A stretch of DNA of 64,000 nt, taken from the NCBI GenBank assembly GCA_963663395.1, contig OY760226.1:2976001-3040000 (forward strand), written 5' to 3'. Shown one piece after another: positions 15,025-23,808 of the stretch (position 1 is the first letter of the stretch; each line of letters begins with the position of its first letter). This stretch comes from Azophilus sp963663395. Lineage in GTDB: Bacteria > Pseudomonadota > Gammaproteobacteria > Pseudomonadales > Azotimanducaceae. Made by a program: the position numbers and the translations under genes. The notes below the pieces were generated by a model, which saw only the letters and a program-made list of their open reading frames with translations, ran no database searches and was not told the origin of the DNA.

Positions 15025-15884
15025 TGTGGGGTAGCGTTGCAATGACGTGTTTGATCGTTGGGCGTTCGAATCGATTCGTAAAGCCCGTGTCGTGGTTGAG
15101 CCTTGCGGCGCGAATAAAACGAAACTCGCCCCACGGGTCGTCGCGTAGAGGTTCACCGGTCCACATTTTGAAGGATTGGGCCGGTAACCGCCGGGCGGTA
15201 TCAACTGAGTTGCAAGTGGGAAATTCTTAACTTTGAGCGTAGACCAATAGACTTGGGCTGGGCGATAACTCGTAACCATGACACGGGCGGTCTGGCGCGG
15301 CCCGCTTGGAATATTGGATGCGGAGACCATCGTGAGCTCGCGACAGCGCGTAGGAAATCAAAAAGCGACGGGCCATGGGCCGTCGCAACTATTGGGATTA
15401 GCTCGCCGCTGCGCATACAATCGCAGCGTGGCTATCGCAAGGGGAGGCCCACGCATGCTCCCAAGGCATCAAAGAGCGCGACTCAACGTCGCGGCGCTGG
15501 ATAAATGCTGTCTGGGGAAAAGTGCGACAATCCTCACAATGACGGTACAGACTGTAGATGGGACGCTACCCCAACGCCTCCGCTCGAGTAAGACAGCCAT
15601 GGATTCTAGGCCGCGCGCGGTCTCGACCTGCTTTGGTCTCTTCCCTCAATCCATGGAGTCGTCAGAGCACTGTCAGGCACCTCAAGATCAGACGTTCGAA
15701 ATAGAATCAACGACTTGGCCTGGCTGCCAGCGATCTTTTTCTTCTAGGCCGTCAAATCAGCAGCTCGGGGCAAGGTTTTCATGTGACGATTTCGCCCCAA
15801 CCTCGTTGGATGACAATTCAGTTGTAACTGTCCGTCGCAGGCACCGATTGCAGTCGCTTGTCTTTAGGCCGAGCCCCTCGCACC
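15025..15884. other. Long non-coding stretch with two adjacent stem-loops
   Basis: About 860 bases without a supported protein gene; open frames here lack coding character. Two clean stem-loops lie close together: GCGACGG/CCGTCGC at 15365-15371 and 15380-15386, and CGCTGCG/CGCAGCG at 15407-15413 and 15422-15428. Neither has a T-run. The stretch is the left margin of the AT-richer island and holds the upstream region of the DruA-like operon. A structured RNA is possible but not shown. Confidence 0.4.
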
Positions 15885-16829
15885 ATGCGCCTCTCACATA
15901 AGATTCGACCAATGGGTATGCGTCGCCAGTCTTGGCCGAAATGTAGGGGAGTCATCATCCGAGGCCGTCTATTTGACCAACGTGACGTCGTTCTGATTCG
16001 TGACGTGATCCGACGTCATCCAGATTGGAATCGTACGAAGATCTCACAACGAGTATGTCAGTTATTGGGCTGGATTCAATTGAACGGCCTACCGAAGGAA
16101 CGCGCCTGCAGAACCGCGCTCTCTCAACTGGAGTTGTTAGGCTTTCTGAGGTTACCCCCCCCGCAACAGTCCAACTGTGGCGGCAAACCACCCAAAGCTC
16201 ACGACTTAAACGACGCCAGATTATTCGGCCCACCAGTGGACACTATGCCGCATAGGTTAGAGATTCGGCCCGTTTCCACCCCAGATGATGCGAGGCTTTG
16301 GAACTCCGCGGTGGCGCGTCACCATTACTTGGGACTAACCACACCTGTTGGCAAACTACTGCGTTACCTTTTTTTTGCGGAGGATGTACTTTTAGGTGCG
16401 ATCTCATTCACAGGCGCATGTTGGAGTACCAAGGCGAGGTCTACCGCCATGACCGCCATAGGATTGGATCCATCGCCTGCTCCGGAATTTATCGTTTCAA
16501 ATAATCGGTTTATCATCCTTCCTAATGTTACCGTGAAAAATCTTGCCTCTAGGATGATTTCTGGCTCAATTCGGTCACTACGTACCGATTGGAGTCTTCG
16601 GTATAGTCATGCACCGCTCTTTGCCGAAACATTCGTTGATACGGATAGATTCAAAGGAACTTCGTATCTAGCCGCAAACTGGATTCCTGTTGGTATGACG
16701 AAGGGATATGCAAAGCGGGGGCACCACCATTTCAAGCACGAACGCCCGAAACTTCTTCTTTTGCGCGGAATCTGTCCGCGCTTCCACGCACGACTAGCTC
16801 AAGCTTATGGGGGCTACAATGGACGTTGA
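15885..16829 (+). CDS. DruA-like DUF4338 protein
   Basis: About 314 residues (303 if it starts at ATG 15918). The family pattern of DUF4338, which contains DruA of Druantia anti-phage systems, is clear: an N-terminal helical region with VCQLLGWIQLNGLPKERACR, then WNSAVARHHYLGL, PVGKLLRYLFF, an IGLD segment, FIVSNNRFIILPNVTVKNLA, LRTDWSLRYSHAPLFAETFV and FKGTSYLAANWIPVGMTKGY. The stop overlaps the start of the kinase-ATPase gene, so the three genes 15885-20534 form one operon. No Druantia helicase (DruE) gene is present. Stand-alone DUF4338 proteins also occur in mobile elements, so a recombinase-like role cannot be excluded. Base composition is AT-richer than the flanks, suggesting transfer. 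Confidence 0.8.
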   Translation: MRLSHKIRPMGMRRQSWPKCRGVIIRGRLFDQRDVVLIRDVIRRHPDWNRTKISQRVCQLLGWIQLNGLPKERACRTALSQLELLGFLRLPPPQQSNCGGKPPKAHDLNDARLFGPPVDTMPHRLEIRPVSTPDDARLWNSAVARHHYLGLTTPVGKLLRYLFFAEDVLLGAISFTGACWSTKARSTAMTAIGLDPSPAPEFIVSNNRFIILPNVTVKNLASRMISGSIRSLRTDWSLRYSHAPLFAETFVDTDRFKGTSYLAANWIPVGMTKGYAKRGHHHFKHERPKLLLLRGICPRFHARLAQAYGGYNGR

Positions 16830-19425
16830 CCGCCGCACCATCCTTGAATCACTCAGTTCAAAAGATTATGAAGGCTTACACCTTACAATTGCACTCGGCG
16901 AAGATGTCCGATCATACGAATTGAAGGAATACCGTGCCTCCGGTCAAACGGGCGTCACATGGCTGGCCGTAGATCAATTTGGCCATAATTGGGCAATCAA
17001 GTTTGTATACAAGGGCGACTATGTCCATCACTCGTTACATGCCGAAGTACAGCGCGTTGCTCAAATTACCAGTGAACATCTCGCAAAAATATTTTTCTAC
17101 GGCCAACCATCCACAGTCAATACCAACTTCAAAGAATTCAGTCACTGCTATGCCGTCGTCATTGAATGGGTGCATGGTCAAAGCTTGAATTCCTTTATCT
17201 GTGAGTACGGTTCACGCATCTCGCTAACCACATGCCTAGAGATCACAAGCAACTTATGTGATGTTGTTGCAGAACTAAAGGAGCATTCACTAACACACAA
17301 CGATCTCCATGCCGAGAACGTTATGATTGTTCGTCGCAAGAGCCTTACTGCGGGCACTGAACGCCTTGTAGTAAAGGTGATCGATACTGGAGCCCTGAAA
17401 GATGAGAATCGTCGATTGAGCCTATTGAAAAAATGGAGTGATAATCTTGAAGCATTGAATTCAGTCCAGACCGAGGAAAGCTCAGAAGTTCGTGGGGCCG
17501 CAAGAGAACTGGAGGAGAGGATTAAGTGGTTTTCGAGACGAGACGAAGATTGGATCGCATGCCACCTTACTAGTTTACTAAACTGTCTCATAGCTCGTCT
17601 TTCAGCACTTGAGCCTGCGGACCGACGATTTCTCCACAATATTCGTCCGTTTCTCAACCTTATGCTTGACACTAACCCGATTCGAAAGATAAGCGATCCG
17701 GCGGATATTTATTCGGGACTAAAAGATCTGTTCGAGCAAAGCAGAAGAATTGATGCACCCCCAATGAATACGCCTTTTGACCTTATGTCCGCCGAACTAA
17801 TTCGCGATGATCGGCATCTCATGGCGTTATTCTCGGACAAATTTCCTGGATTGGAAACTTGCAGAAGCAGCGATCCAGTATACGTATACGGGCCGCGGGG
17901 ATGCGGAAAGTCAACAGTATTTAGGTCGCTGGCGCTCCGAACAATATTGCAAAGCGATGACCCGCGCGAGGATCTCAAAAAGATACCGTTTATTGGCATT
18001 TATGTTTCTTGCACCAATGAACTACGATCTCGCTTTTGGTTATTCACGGAAGAGGATTTTGAGAGGCTTGAACCTCTCATCGTGAGATTTTTCAATCTGG
18101 TATTAGTAGAGGAGTTGACGCGGACTCTTACTGCCATCATTGAATGGGAAACGTGCGAGCAGACAGATTTTCGATTTGGAGTAAGTTCTAACGCAATGCA
18201 GCTTGTCTCCATAATCCGTAAGCGACTTGAACTTTCCGAGGCCCCTCCGGTTTCCGACGAAAGATCGTCCATGGAGCAAGTTCGTTGGGACATTAGGGCC
18301 GCTCGCGACGAAACGTGGGACCGGATCTTGCGCAATAGCGCGCCGACTGAGTTGCCAAACGCCCAGTTAATATTCGATTTGTGTGATGAAATGGCGAACA
18401 TTTGCGAAATATTCCACGAGAGAAAAATCACTTTTTTGCTTGATGATTACAGCAATCAAAGAATTAGTCCCGAACTGCAACGAAGGCTAAATCAAGCAAT
18501 TACGTTTGCAAGGCAGGGAAATCCAATTTTTAAGGTGACGTCAGAATACCAAGGTGTTGAATTGGAAGGTATACAGGAGGGAAGGGAGGTTAAGACAGTC
18601 AATGTCGGACAAGAACATACGCAGCTAGGTGGCAGACGCCGCCATCGCTTTCTTGAAAGTATCCTACAGGCCCGGTTTCGTCATCTAAAAATTGATTGCG
18701 CGATCGACGACGTGCTACCGCCGTCTGGCATAGGACCAACGCATCCTCTTGCCATAGAGATCAAAAAGGGTGCTCAGAATAATTCATTTCATTACCACGG
18801 AATCGATACGATTAACGACATTTGCTCCGGGGATTTCGCCATGGCGTTAGATTTGATTCGAAAGATATTCGATAGAGCGAAAGCTGATTGGCGGGCACCC
18901 CCAACTCCCATTCCAATCCAGACACAGCACGCTGCCATCAGTTCCGTTGCAGAAAGCGAGCTGCAAAAGATCCGCTATCTCTCCCCAATGGGCCAAGAAA
19001 AGTTTACAGTAGTTGAACGCCTCTGCTGGTTTGCGCGTGAGTGTGTACTCACGCGCGAAACCAAGAGGGGTAACCGCATGGTTCCGTTAATCAAGATACA
19101 TCTGGATGTCTCAGAATCTGCTATCCGTGGCTTGCGAGAGATCAATGGCGACTACGGAGAACTATTCGACGATTTGGTAAGAAAAGGAGTGCTCTTTCCA
19201 ATCGGTGGTAGCCAGGATATGGACGGGCACGAAGGCACACTCAGATTTCAAATTCGACGTATTTTGTTGACACGTTATCCGGCGCCGCTAGGACGACGTA
19301 CGGCGATCCGTGTAATTGATGAACAGAAGCTCCTTCATCTGCTTACGGAGCCGAAATCATTTCTCAAAGCTGAATTGCAAGCCGGAGACAACAGAACGAT
19401 GGACTTACTAGAGGGTGTTCACTAA
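16807..19425 (+). CDS. Protein-kinase-like / ORC-CDC6-like AAA ATPase fusion
   Basis: An 872-residue two-part protein. Residues about 25-300 read as a protein kinase-like domain: Lys65 in WAIKFV, catalytic loop HNDLHAENVMI (164-174) and VIDTGAL (191-197) in place of DFG. Residues about 320-720 form a P-loop ATPase with Walker A GPRGCGKST (362-370), Walker B ITFLLDDY (541-548) and a sensor strand IFKVTSEY; the WxPRGxGKS-type context resembles ORC/CDC6-like AAA proteins seen in defence loci. The last 150 residues look like winged-helix modules. Starts at ATG 16807 or 16819 both overlap the DruA-like gene; its TAA overlaps the next ATG (TAATG). A role in signal-gated phage defence is inferred from architecture and neighbours. 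Confidence 0.75.
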   Translation: MGATMDVDRRTILESLSSKDYEGLHLTIALGEDVRSYELKEYRASGQTGVTWLAVDQFGHNWAIKFVYKGDYVHHSLHAEVQRVAQITSEHLAKIFFYGQPSTVNTNFKEFSHCYAVVIEWVHGQSLNSFICEYGSRISLTTCLEITSNLCDVVAELKEHSLTHNDLHAENVMIVRRKSLTAGTERLVVKVIDTGALKDENRRLSLLKKWSDNLEALNSVQTEESSEVRGAARELEERIKWFSRRDEDWIACHLTSLLNCLIARLSALEPADRRFLHNIRPFLNLMLDTNPIRKISDPADIYSGLKDLFEQSRRIDAPPMNTPFDLMSAELIRDDRHLMALFSDKFPGLETCRSSDPVYVYGPRGCGKSTVFRSLALRTILQSDDPREDLKKIPFIGIYVSCTNELRSRFWLFTEEDFERLEPLIVRFFNLVLVEELTRTLTAIIEWETCEQTDFRFGVSSNAMQLVSIIRKRLELSEAPPVSDERSSMEQVRWDIRAARDETWDRILRNSAPTELPNAQLIFDLCDEMANICEIFHERKITFLLDDYSNQRISPELQRRLNQAITFARQGNPIFKVTSEYQGVELEGIQEGREVKTVNVGQEHTQLGGRRRHRFLESILQARFRHLKIDCAIDDVLPPSGIGPTHPLAIEIKKGAQNNSFHYHGIDTINDICSGDFAMALDLIRKIFDRAKADWRAPPTPIPIQTQHAAISSVAESELQKIRYLSPMGQEKFTVVERLCWFARECVLTRETKRGNRMVPLIKIHLDVSESAIRGLREINGDYGELFDDLVRKGVLFPIGGSQDMDGHEGTLRFQIRRILLTRYPAPLGRRTAIRVIDEQKLLHLLTEPKSFLKAELQAGDNRTMDLLEGVH

Positions 19426-20534
19426 TGCCAAGAGTCAGCCAGACAACGTGGCCGGACGTGATGGCCTCCCTTCCGGAGTGTACGCCCTGGCAATCTGAGG
19501 CGAACAGAACAGTGGATCTTTTGATTGCTGCCGCAGGATTTGAGGAAAGATCTCGGGCAATACTGCGCAGAGAAAATTGGCCTTCGCCAACTAAAATACT
19601 CGTTGTCGAGTACCCGACTAATACTGAGGATAACGATAGCACGCTAGCCGCGTTTCGGAATATCGGAGCAGCTTGTACGATAGTTCGATACAATCGAAAG
19701 CGATTGGTAGAGGATGTGAGAGTACATCTCGATCAGTTAGCTGGAACCGAAGTAAAACAAATTGTTCTCGATATTTCGGGCATGTCATCGTATGTTTTCT
19801 TTGGCGTTATGTCAGCGATGTTGTCCCATTCTACCGACACGCGATTAACGATATTCTACGCTGAAGCGGCGCATTACTTTCCGAGCCGAGCCGATGTTGA
19901 AGGTTTAGAGACTGCTCTTGGCGATGCGGATGATTTAGTCGAAAAATTGGAAGTGTTTGAGAGAAACAACTTTCAGTCGCGCGGTATCGGGGCGATATAC
20001 GATAGCGAACTGTTTCCAGGGCGAAACATTGGGGATTTGCCAACTAAGCTTGTAGTCATACCTAACTTTAGTCGTGATCGAACCGAGACGATGATTAGCT
20101 ATGCACAAGGTCTTTATAATGCTCGACGAGAAGACGTGGTTTGGTTGATTGGGCGCCCACCGGACACCACAAAAAACGGCTGGCGAGTGGACGGTATGAG
20201 TCGGCTATACTATAGAGGGAATATCGGATTTCCAGTATCAACGTTACACTACAAAGAAATATCAAGGAAACTCGGGGAGCTTTGGGAAGAATTTGAAGGA
20301 CGATTCCACATGGTGATCATCACCTTAGGAAGCAAGATGCAGCATGTAGGTACATACTTGTTTCTTCGAACACATGACGATGTCGGACTAATACTCAGTG
20401 AGCCTGGTGCTTTTGTGGCGGACAGGTTCTCGAAAGGGGTAGGGCAAGTTTGGTCGGTAGATTTGGGTCCCGTCGGCGAACTAAAGAGGAAGCTTTCAGA
20501 GCGGGGCAAATTGGTTTTTGGCTGGGCGGGGTAG
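19425..20534 (+). CDS. Unrecognised partner protein with GFEERS and LDISGMSS motifs
   Basis: A 369-residue protein coupled to the ATPase gene by a TAATG overlap. I do not recognise a named domain. Visible features are DLLIAAAGFEERS (residues 31-43), ILVVEYPTNTEDN (58-70), then a strand IVLDISGMSSY (113-123) and LTIFYAEAAHYFP, and later LVVIPNFSRDRTETM and MVIITLGSKMQ. Alternating hydrophobic strands and helices suggest a Rossmann-like alpha/beta fold with two halves, and the GFEERS and LDISGMS loops could line an active site. Tight coupling to an ORC/CDC6-like ATPase suggests it is the effector or sensor of the same system. No signal peptide or membrane segment. Confidence 0.6.
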   Translation: MPRVSQTTWPDVMASLPECTPWQSEANRTVDLLIAAAGFEERSRAILRRENWPSPTKILVVEYPTNTEDNDSTLAAFRNIGAACTIVRYNRKRLVEDVRVHLDQLAGTEVKQIVLDISGMSSYVFFGVMSAMLSHSTDTRLTIFYAEAAHYFPSRADVEGLETALGDADDLVEKLEVFERNNFQSRGIGAIYDSELFPGRNIGDLPTKLVVIPNFSRDRTETMISYAQGLYNARREDVVWLIGRPPDTTKNGWRVDGMSRLYYRGNIGFPVSTLHYKEISRKLGELWEEFEGRFHMVIITLGSKMQHVGTYLFLRTHDDVGLILSEPGAFVADRFSKGVGQVWSVDLGPVGELKRKLSERGKLVFGWAG

Positions 20535-21345
20535 TCCTTCAGAGTGGGCCAACACAACCAACGGATGTTCTGGTATATGAAAAGCGATTCGGAATCTGCA
20601 TTGACTACCATCTCGATTGATAGACAATTCTCGACATGGAGAATCCAATAATGAAGGAACTCGGCTGATTGTAGGCTACAAGATATTGTAACCTCTCGGA
20701 GCAAATTCAGTGACCTGTTCGGCAAACTTGTCAAGATCAGCGTTGGTGATGTCATTACTCCCTGAGAGCTCGCTGGCTCTTGGGGGAATTTGGATGGTGA
20801 TCTATCTTTAGCGAAGTGGTCCATTCTTAGGTATTCGCGTAAGTGGAACCTAAGATAGCTAAGAAAACCTACGATTTGGAAAAGAGCCTCTGTTTGCTGC
20901 GGCGTTGGAAAGTATCAGCTAACTAGTAACTACTTGTGAGCCTATATACCGGTACGCTGGCGAGGCGATCGAGCGCCGGCTCTGTGGTAGTCGTCCTCAC
21001 GATCCTATGCGACCGCAGCGGCATCGTGAACGTCCGGTGTCGTACCGGGGCCATGCTCACCACGGGAACGAGTCAGGCGGTCCGCGCCATCACCATGCTG
21101 CCTGTCGTACCCCGGCCCCGGAGAACCTACCGGGCATTCCCCGGCACCCCGGATGTCCCGAAGGGTTGAACATGTTCTCTGACGGAAGCCTAGTTACCGC
21201 TGATTCCCGTCGTGATGGCGTACCAGACGGCTGGGGAGGGTTTGGCGATCGCGGAGGAACAGGCACGATTGTGCGCCGTCTGGAGCGAAATGACTGAAGT
21301 GGGCGCCTACGGTTTCCATTCCCCAGACCCGGGTGTCGCTAAACC
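20535..21345. other. Non-coding right margin of the island
   Basis: About 810 bases between the operon and the convergent CoA-transferase gene. The first 380 bases keep the AT-rich character of the island; from about 20940 the composition returns to that of the chromosome. Short open frames here do not look coding and no tRNA, integrase or clear direct repeat marking an attachment site was seen. Confidence 0.4.
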
Positions 21346-23799
21346 TCAATCCACAGCATTGCTTTCCCGCTTCATTCGAGGTCGGTTTCCAATAATGCGA
21401 AGCGCGACAAGAAGTTCGAAATCGTCTCTCTCGAGCCCCAGCATCTCTCCAAGAACCTCCTGACTGTGCTGCCCCAGCGTCGGTGTCGGTTTGGCAATGG
21501 AGAGCGGCGCCAAGCCTCTACGATAAGGCGGCGACGGATGTGGCTGACGCCCGACCACAGCCCGGTCCAACCATTGCCAGAAGCCTCGCGCGGCGAGGTG
21601 AGGATCGTGAAACAGCGATGTCAGGTCATGAGTGGCGGCCGCAGGTACGCCGGCGCGTTGCAATTCTGTCATCAAGGAGCGGGACTCGCATTGTGCGGTC
21701 CACGCGGCAATGGCGGCATCAAGGGCGTTTACCCGCCGCAGGCGGTCGCTCAAGTCGTCGAACCCGTCCAACCTCCCGCCGACTTCCCGCTTGAGTGCCT
21801 GCCACTGAGCCTCCTCGCCCGCCTGAATCAAAATCCATTGATCTTCGCCGCGGCACGGATAAACGCCGTGAGGCGCATAGGGAGCTGAGCGATTGCCCGC
21901 ACGCGGCGGCGCCTCTCCCGTGGCCGCATAGTGAACAATGCCGTGCACAGCGAGGGGAAATAGCGCCTCCACCTGTGAGAGATCCACGAACTGACCCTCC
22001 CCCGTACGCGCAAGATGATTGAGCGCAACCAGCAACGCCGCCGCCCCGTTCAACCCGCCAACCGCGTCCCCATAGGCAACATGGTGCATGGTCGGCGGAT
22101 CCTCGGCGTACCCGTTCAGGTGGGGCAGCCCGGATGCCTGTTCAACCGTGGACCCGTAAGCACGCAGTCCATTCCAGGGCCCGGTGCTGCCGAAGGCGGG
22201 CATCGACAGCAGGATGATGTCGTCCTTGACCTCGCGGAACTGTTCGTACCCGAGGTTCAGCTTGGGCAGTACGCCGCCCGAGAAGTTTTCCACCACGGCA
22301 TGGGCTCCGGCAACCAGGCGCAGCAGCAGCGCCCGGCCCTCGGGGTGCTCCAGCTCCAGGGTGATGCCGCGCTTGTTGCGATTGACGGTGTTGAAGTTGG
22401 TGGCCTTCTCCGCCCCGTCGTCGGCAATCCACTCTTCGGTCGCCTCCCAACTGCGCCACCAGTCGAAGCGTTCCAGGCCCTCCACCTTGATGACATCGGC
22501 GCCCAGGTCGGCGAGGTGCCGGGTGGCCAGCGGCCCGGCCCAACCCATGCTCAGGTCGATGATGCGGATGCCCTCAAGGATCCCGGGGGAAGTTGATCGG
22601 GCGCCGTCGTTCTGCGAGGGGATTCCCCGGCTGAAGGCCGTATGCCCCGACGGCTGCACGCTTGCTGACGCTGAGACGGCGGCGGTTTCGCCCGCATAAG
22701 CCTTGGTGTGCTCGCCCAGCCACGCGACCGGGCCGCCGAGGCTAGGCGGCGTGCTGAACAGGCGAAAGGGCACCACCGGCACCTTCAGCCGAAAACCGTC
22801 CGGCATGGCGGCGTCCGCGAAAGTCTTGCGGTGCAGAAACTGATCCACGCCGAACAATTCCTCCATGGTAGGCACCCGGGCAAGCGGAATGCCGGCCTCC
22901 TGCCCCCGGTAGAACAGGTCCTCGGCGCTGTGCGCCAGCAGTTTCTCGCGAATCATGGGCTCCAGCACATCGCTGCTATTCAGGCGCTCGATGGAGGACT
23001 GGAACAGCGGCACGTGCGCCAGGTCGTCGAGTTTGAGCAGTTCGCAGAAGGCGTGCCACTGGCCGGGTGTCAGCACCGTCACGCCCAGCCAGCCGTCCTT
23101 GCAGGGAAACACGCCGAGCGGATAGGTGGGCGCGAAACGGTTGATTCCCAGGCGCGGCACCTTGAGGCCGGTATTGAACACGGTGACGGCCCCGACTTCG
23201 GTAAAGCACAGGCACGATTCGAAGATGCTGGTTTCGAGGTGTACCGGCCCGTCCCGGTTACCCAAGGTACCTGCCAGCACTTCGGCCATGCTGGCGATGA
23301 AGGCCGTCACCCCGCCGACCATCTGTGCCTGGTAGCCGGTCGGGATCAGCGGCGGGCCCTCCACGCGGCCGATGCCGTGCAGCATAGCGTTCAGCGCGAA
23401 ACACAGGCCGTCGCTGCCGACGAACCCTTCGTAAGGCCCGCCCTTGCCGAACCAGGAAATGCTCGAGTGCACGCTTGTGCAGGCATCGGCGCATGCCGTC
23501 GGGTTGCCGTCGTCCAGAACCAGGCCGGCGCTGGCGATCAGGTTGCGCCGCGCGGGCTCGCCCAAGGCGCTTGCGCGAACGCTTCGCTTGTTGGTGTGCA
23601 GGTAGGCGTGCATGGCGCTGGTTTCGCCCGGGGACCCGTCGGCTATGAAGGGCGGCAGGTTTCGTGTCGGGAAACCCTGGTCGGGCTCCAGGTTGATCAC
23701 CTCGGCGCCGTAGTCGGCGAACAGCTTTGCGCAGTAAGCGGTGGCGACCGTGCCGCTGACGTCGAGAACGCGAATGCCCTGGAGTGCCCGTGGCTGCAT
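21346..23799 (-). CDS. Tandem CaiB/BaiF-type (class III) CoA-transferase
   Basis: An 817-residue fusion of two class III CoA-transferase domains (about residues 5-370 and 405-800), joined by a Ser/Ala-rich linker. Both begin alike (GIRVLDVSGTVA, GIRIIDLSMGWAGP) and both keep the family GG-x-x-x region. The second has VDLSQVEAL with Asp606, the residue expected to carry the acyl-anhydride/CoA intermediate; in the first the matching place is HLETSIFES with Glu189, so the N-terminal half may be inactive or altered. Such enzymes move CoA between carboxylic acids in catabolism. Its ATG is nine bases after the MFS stop, so it ends the operon that starts at the TonB receptor or nearer. Confidence 0.88.
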   Translation of the reverse strand: MQPRALQGIRVLDVSGTVATAYCAKLFADYGAEVINLEPDQGFPTRNLPPFIADGSPGETSAMHAYLHTNKRSVRASALGEPARRNLIASAGLVLDDGNPTACADACTSVHSSISWFGKGGPYEGFVGSDGLCFALNAMLHGIGRVEGPPLIPTGYQAQMVGGVTAFIASMAEVLAGTLGNRDGPVHLETSIFESCLCFTEVGAVTVFNTGLKVPRLGINRFAPTYPLGVFPCKDGWLGVTVLTPGQWHAFCELLKLDDLAHVPLFQSSIERLNSSDVLEPMIREKLLAHSAEDLFYRGQEAGIPLARVPTMEELFGVDQFLHRKTFADAAMPDGFRLKVPVVPFRLFSTPPSLGGPVAWLGEHTKAYAGETAAVSASASVQPSGHTAFSRGIPSQNDGARSTSPGILEGIRIIDLSMGWAGPLATRHLADLGADVIKVEGLERFDWWRSWEATEEWIADDGAEKATNFNTVNRNKRGITLELEHPEGRALLLRLVAGAHAVVENFSGGVLPKLNLGYEQFREVKDDIILLSMPAFGSTGPWNGLRAYGSTVEQASGLPHLNGYAEDPPTMHHVAYGDAVGGLNGAAALLVALNHLARTGEGQFVDLSQVEALFPLAVHGIVHYAATGEAPPRAGNRSAPYAPHGVYPCRGEDQWILIQAGEEAQWQALKREVGGRLDGFDDLSDRLRRVNALDAAIAAWTAQCESRSLMTELQRAGVPAAATHDLTSLFHDPHLAARGFWQWLDRAVVGRQPHPSPPYRRGLAPLSIAKPTPTLGQHSQEVLGEMLGLERDDFELLVALRIIGNRPRMKRESNAVD

Positions 23800-23808
23800 C
23801 GGGTGCCG

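Noticed and set aside
15055..15090. tRNA-like T-loop sequence (GTTCGAATC)
   Set aside because: No acceptor stem, anticodon arm or D arm at the right distance.
15278..15901. A 207-codon frame in the non-coding stretch before the DruA-like gene
   Set aside because: No domain, no ribosome site, irregular composition, and it crosses the two stem-loops; treated as non-coding.
20249..20824. A 191-codon minus-strand frame at the end of the GFEERS gene
   Set aside because: Over half is antisense to a coupled gene, and the rest is AT-rich non-coding DNA.
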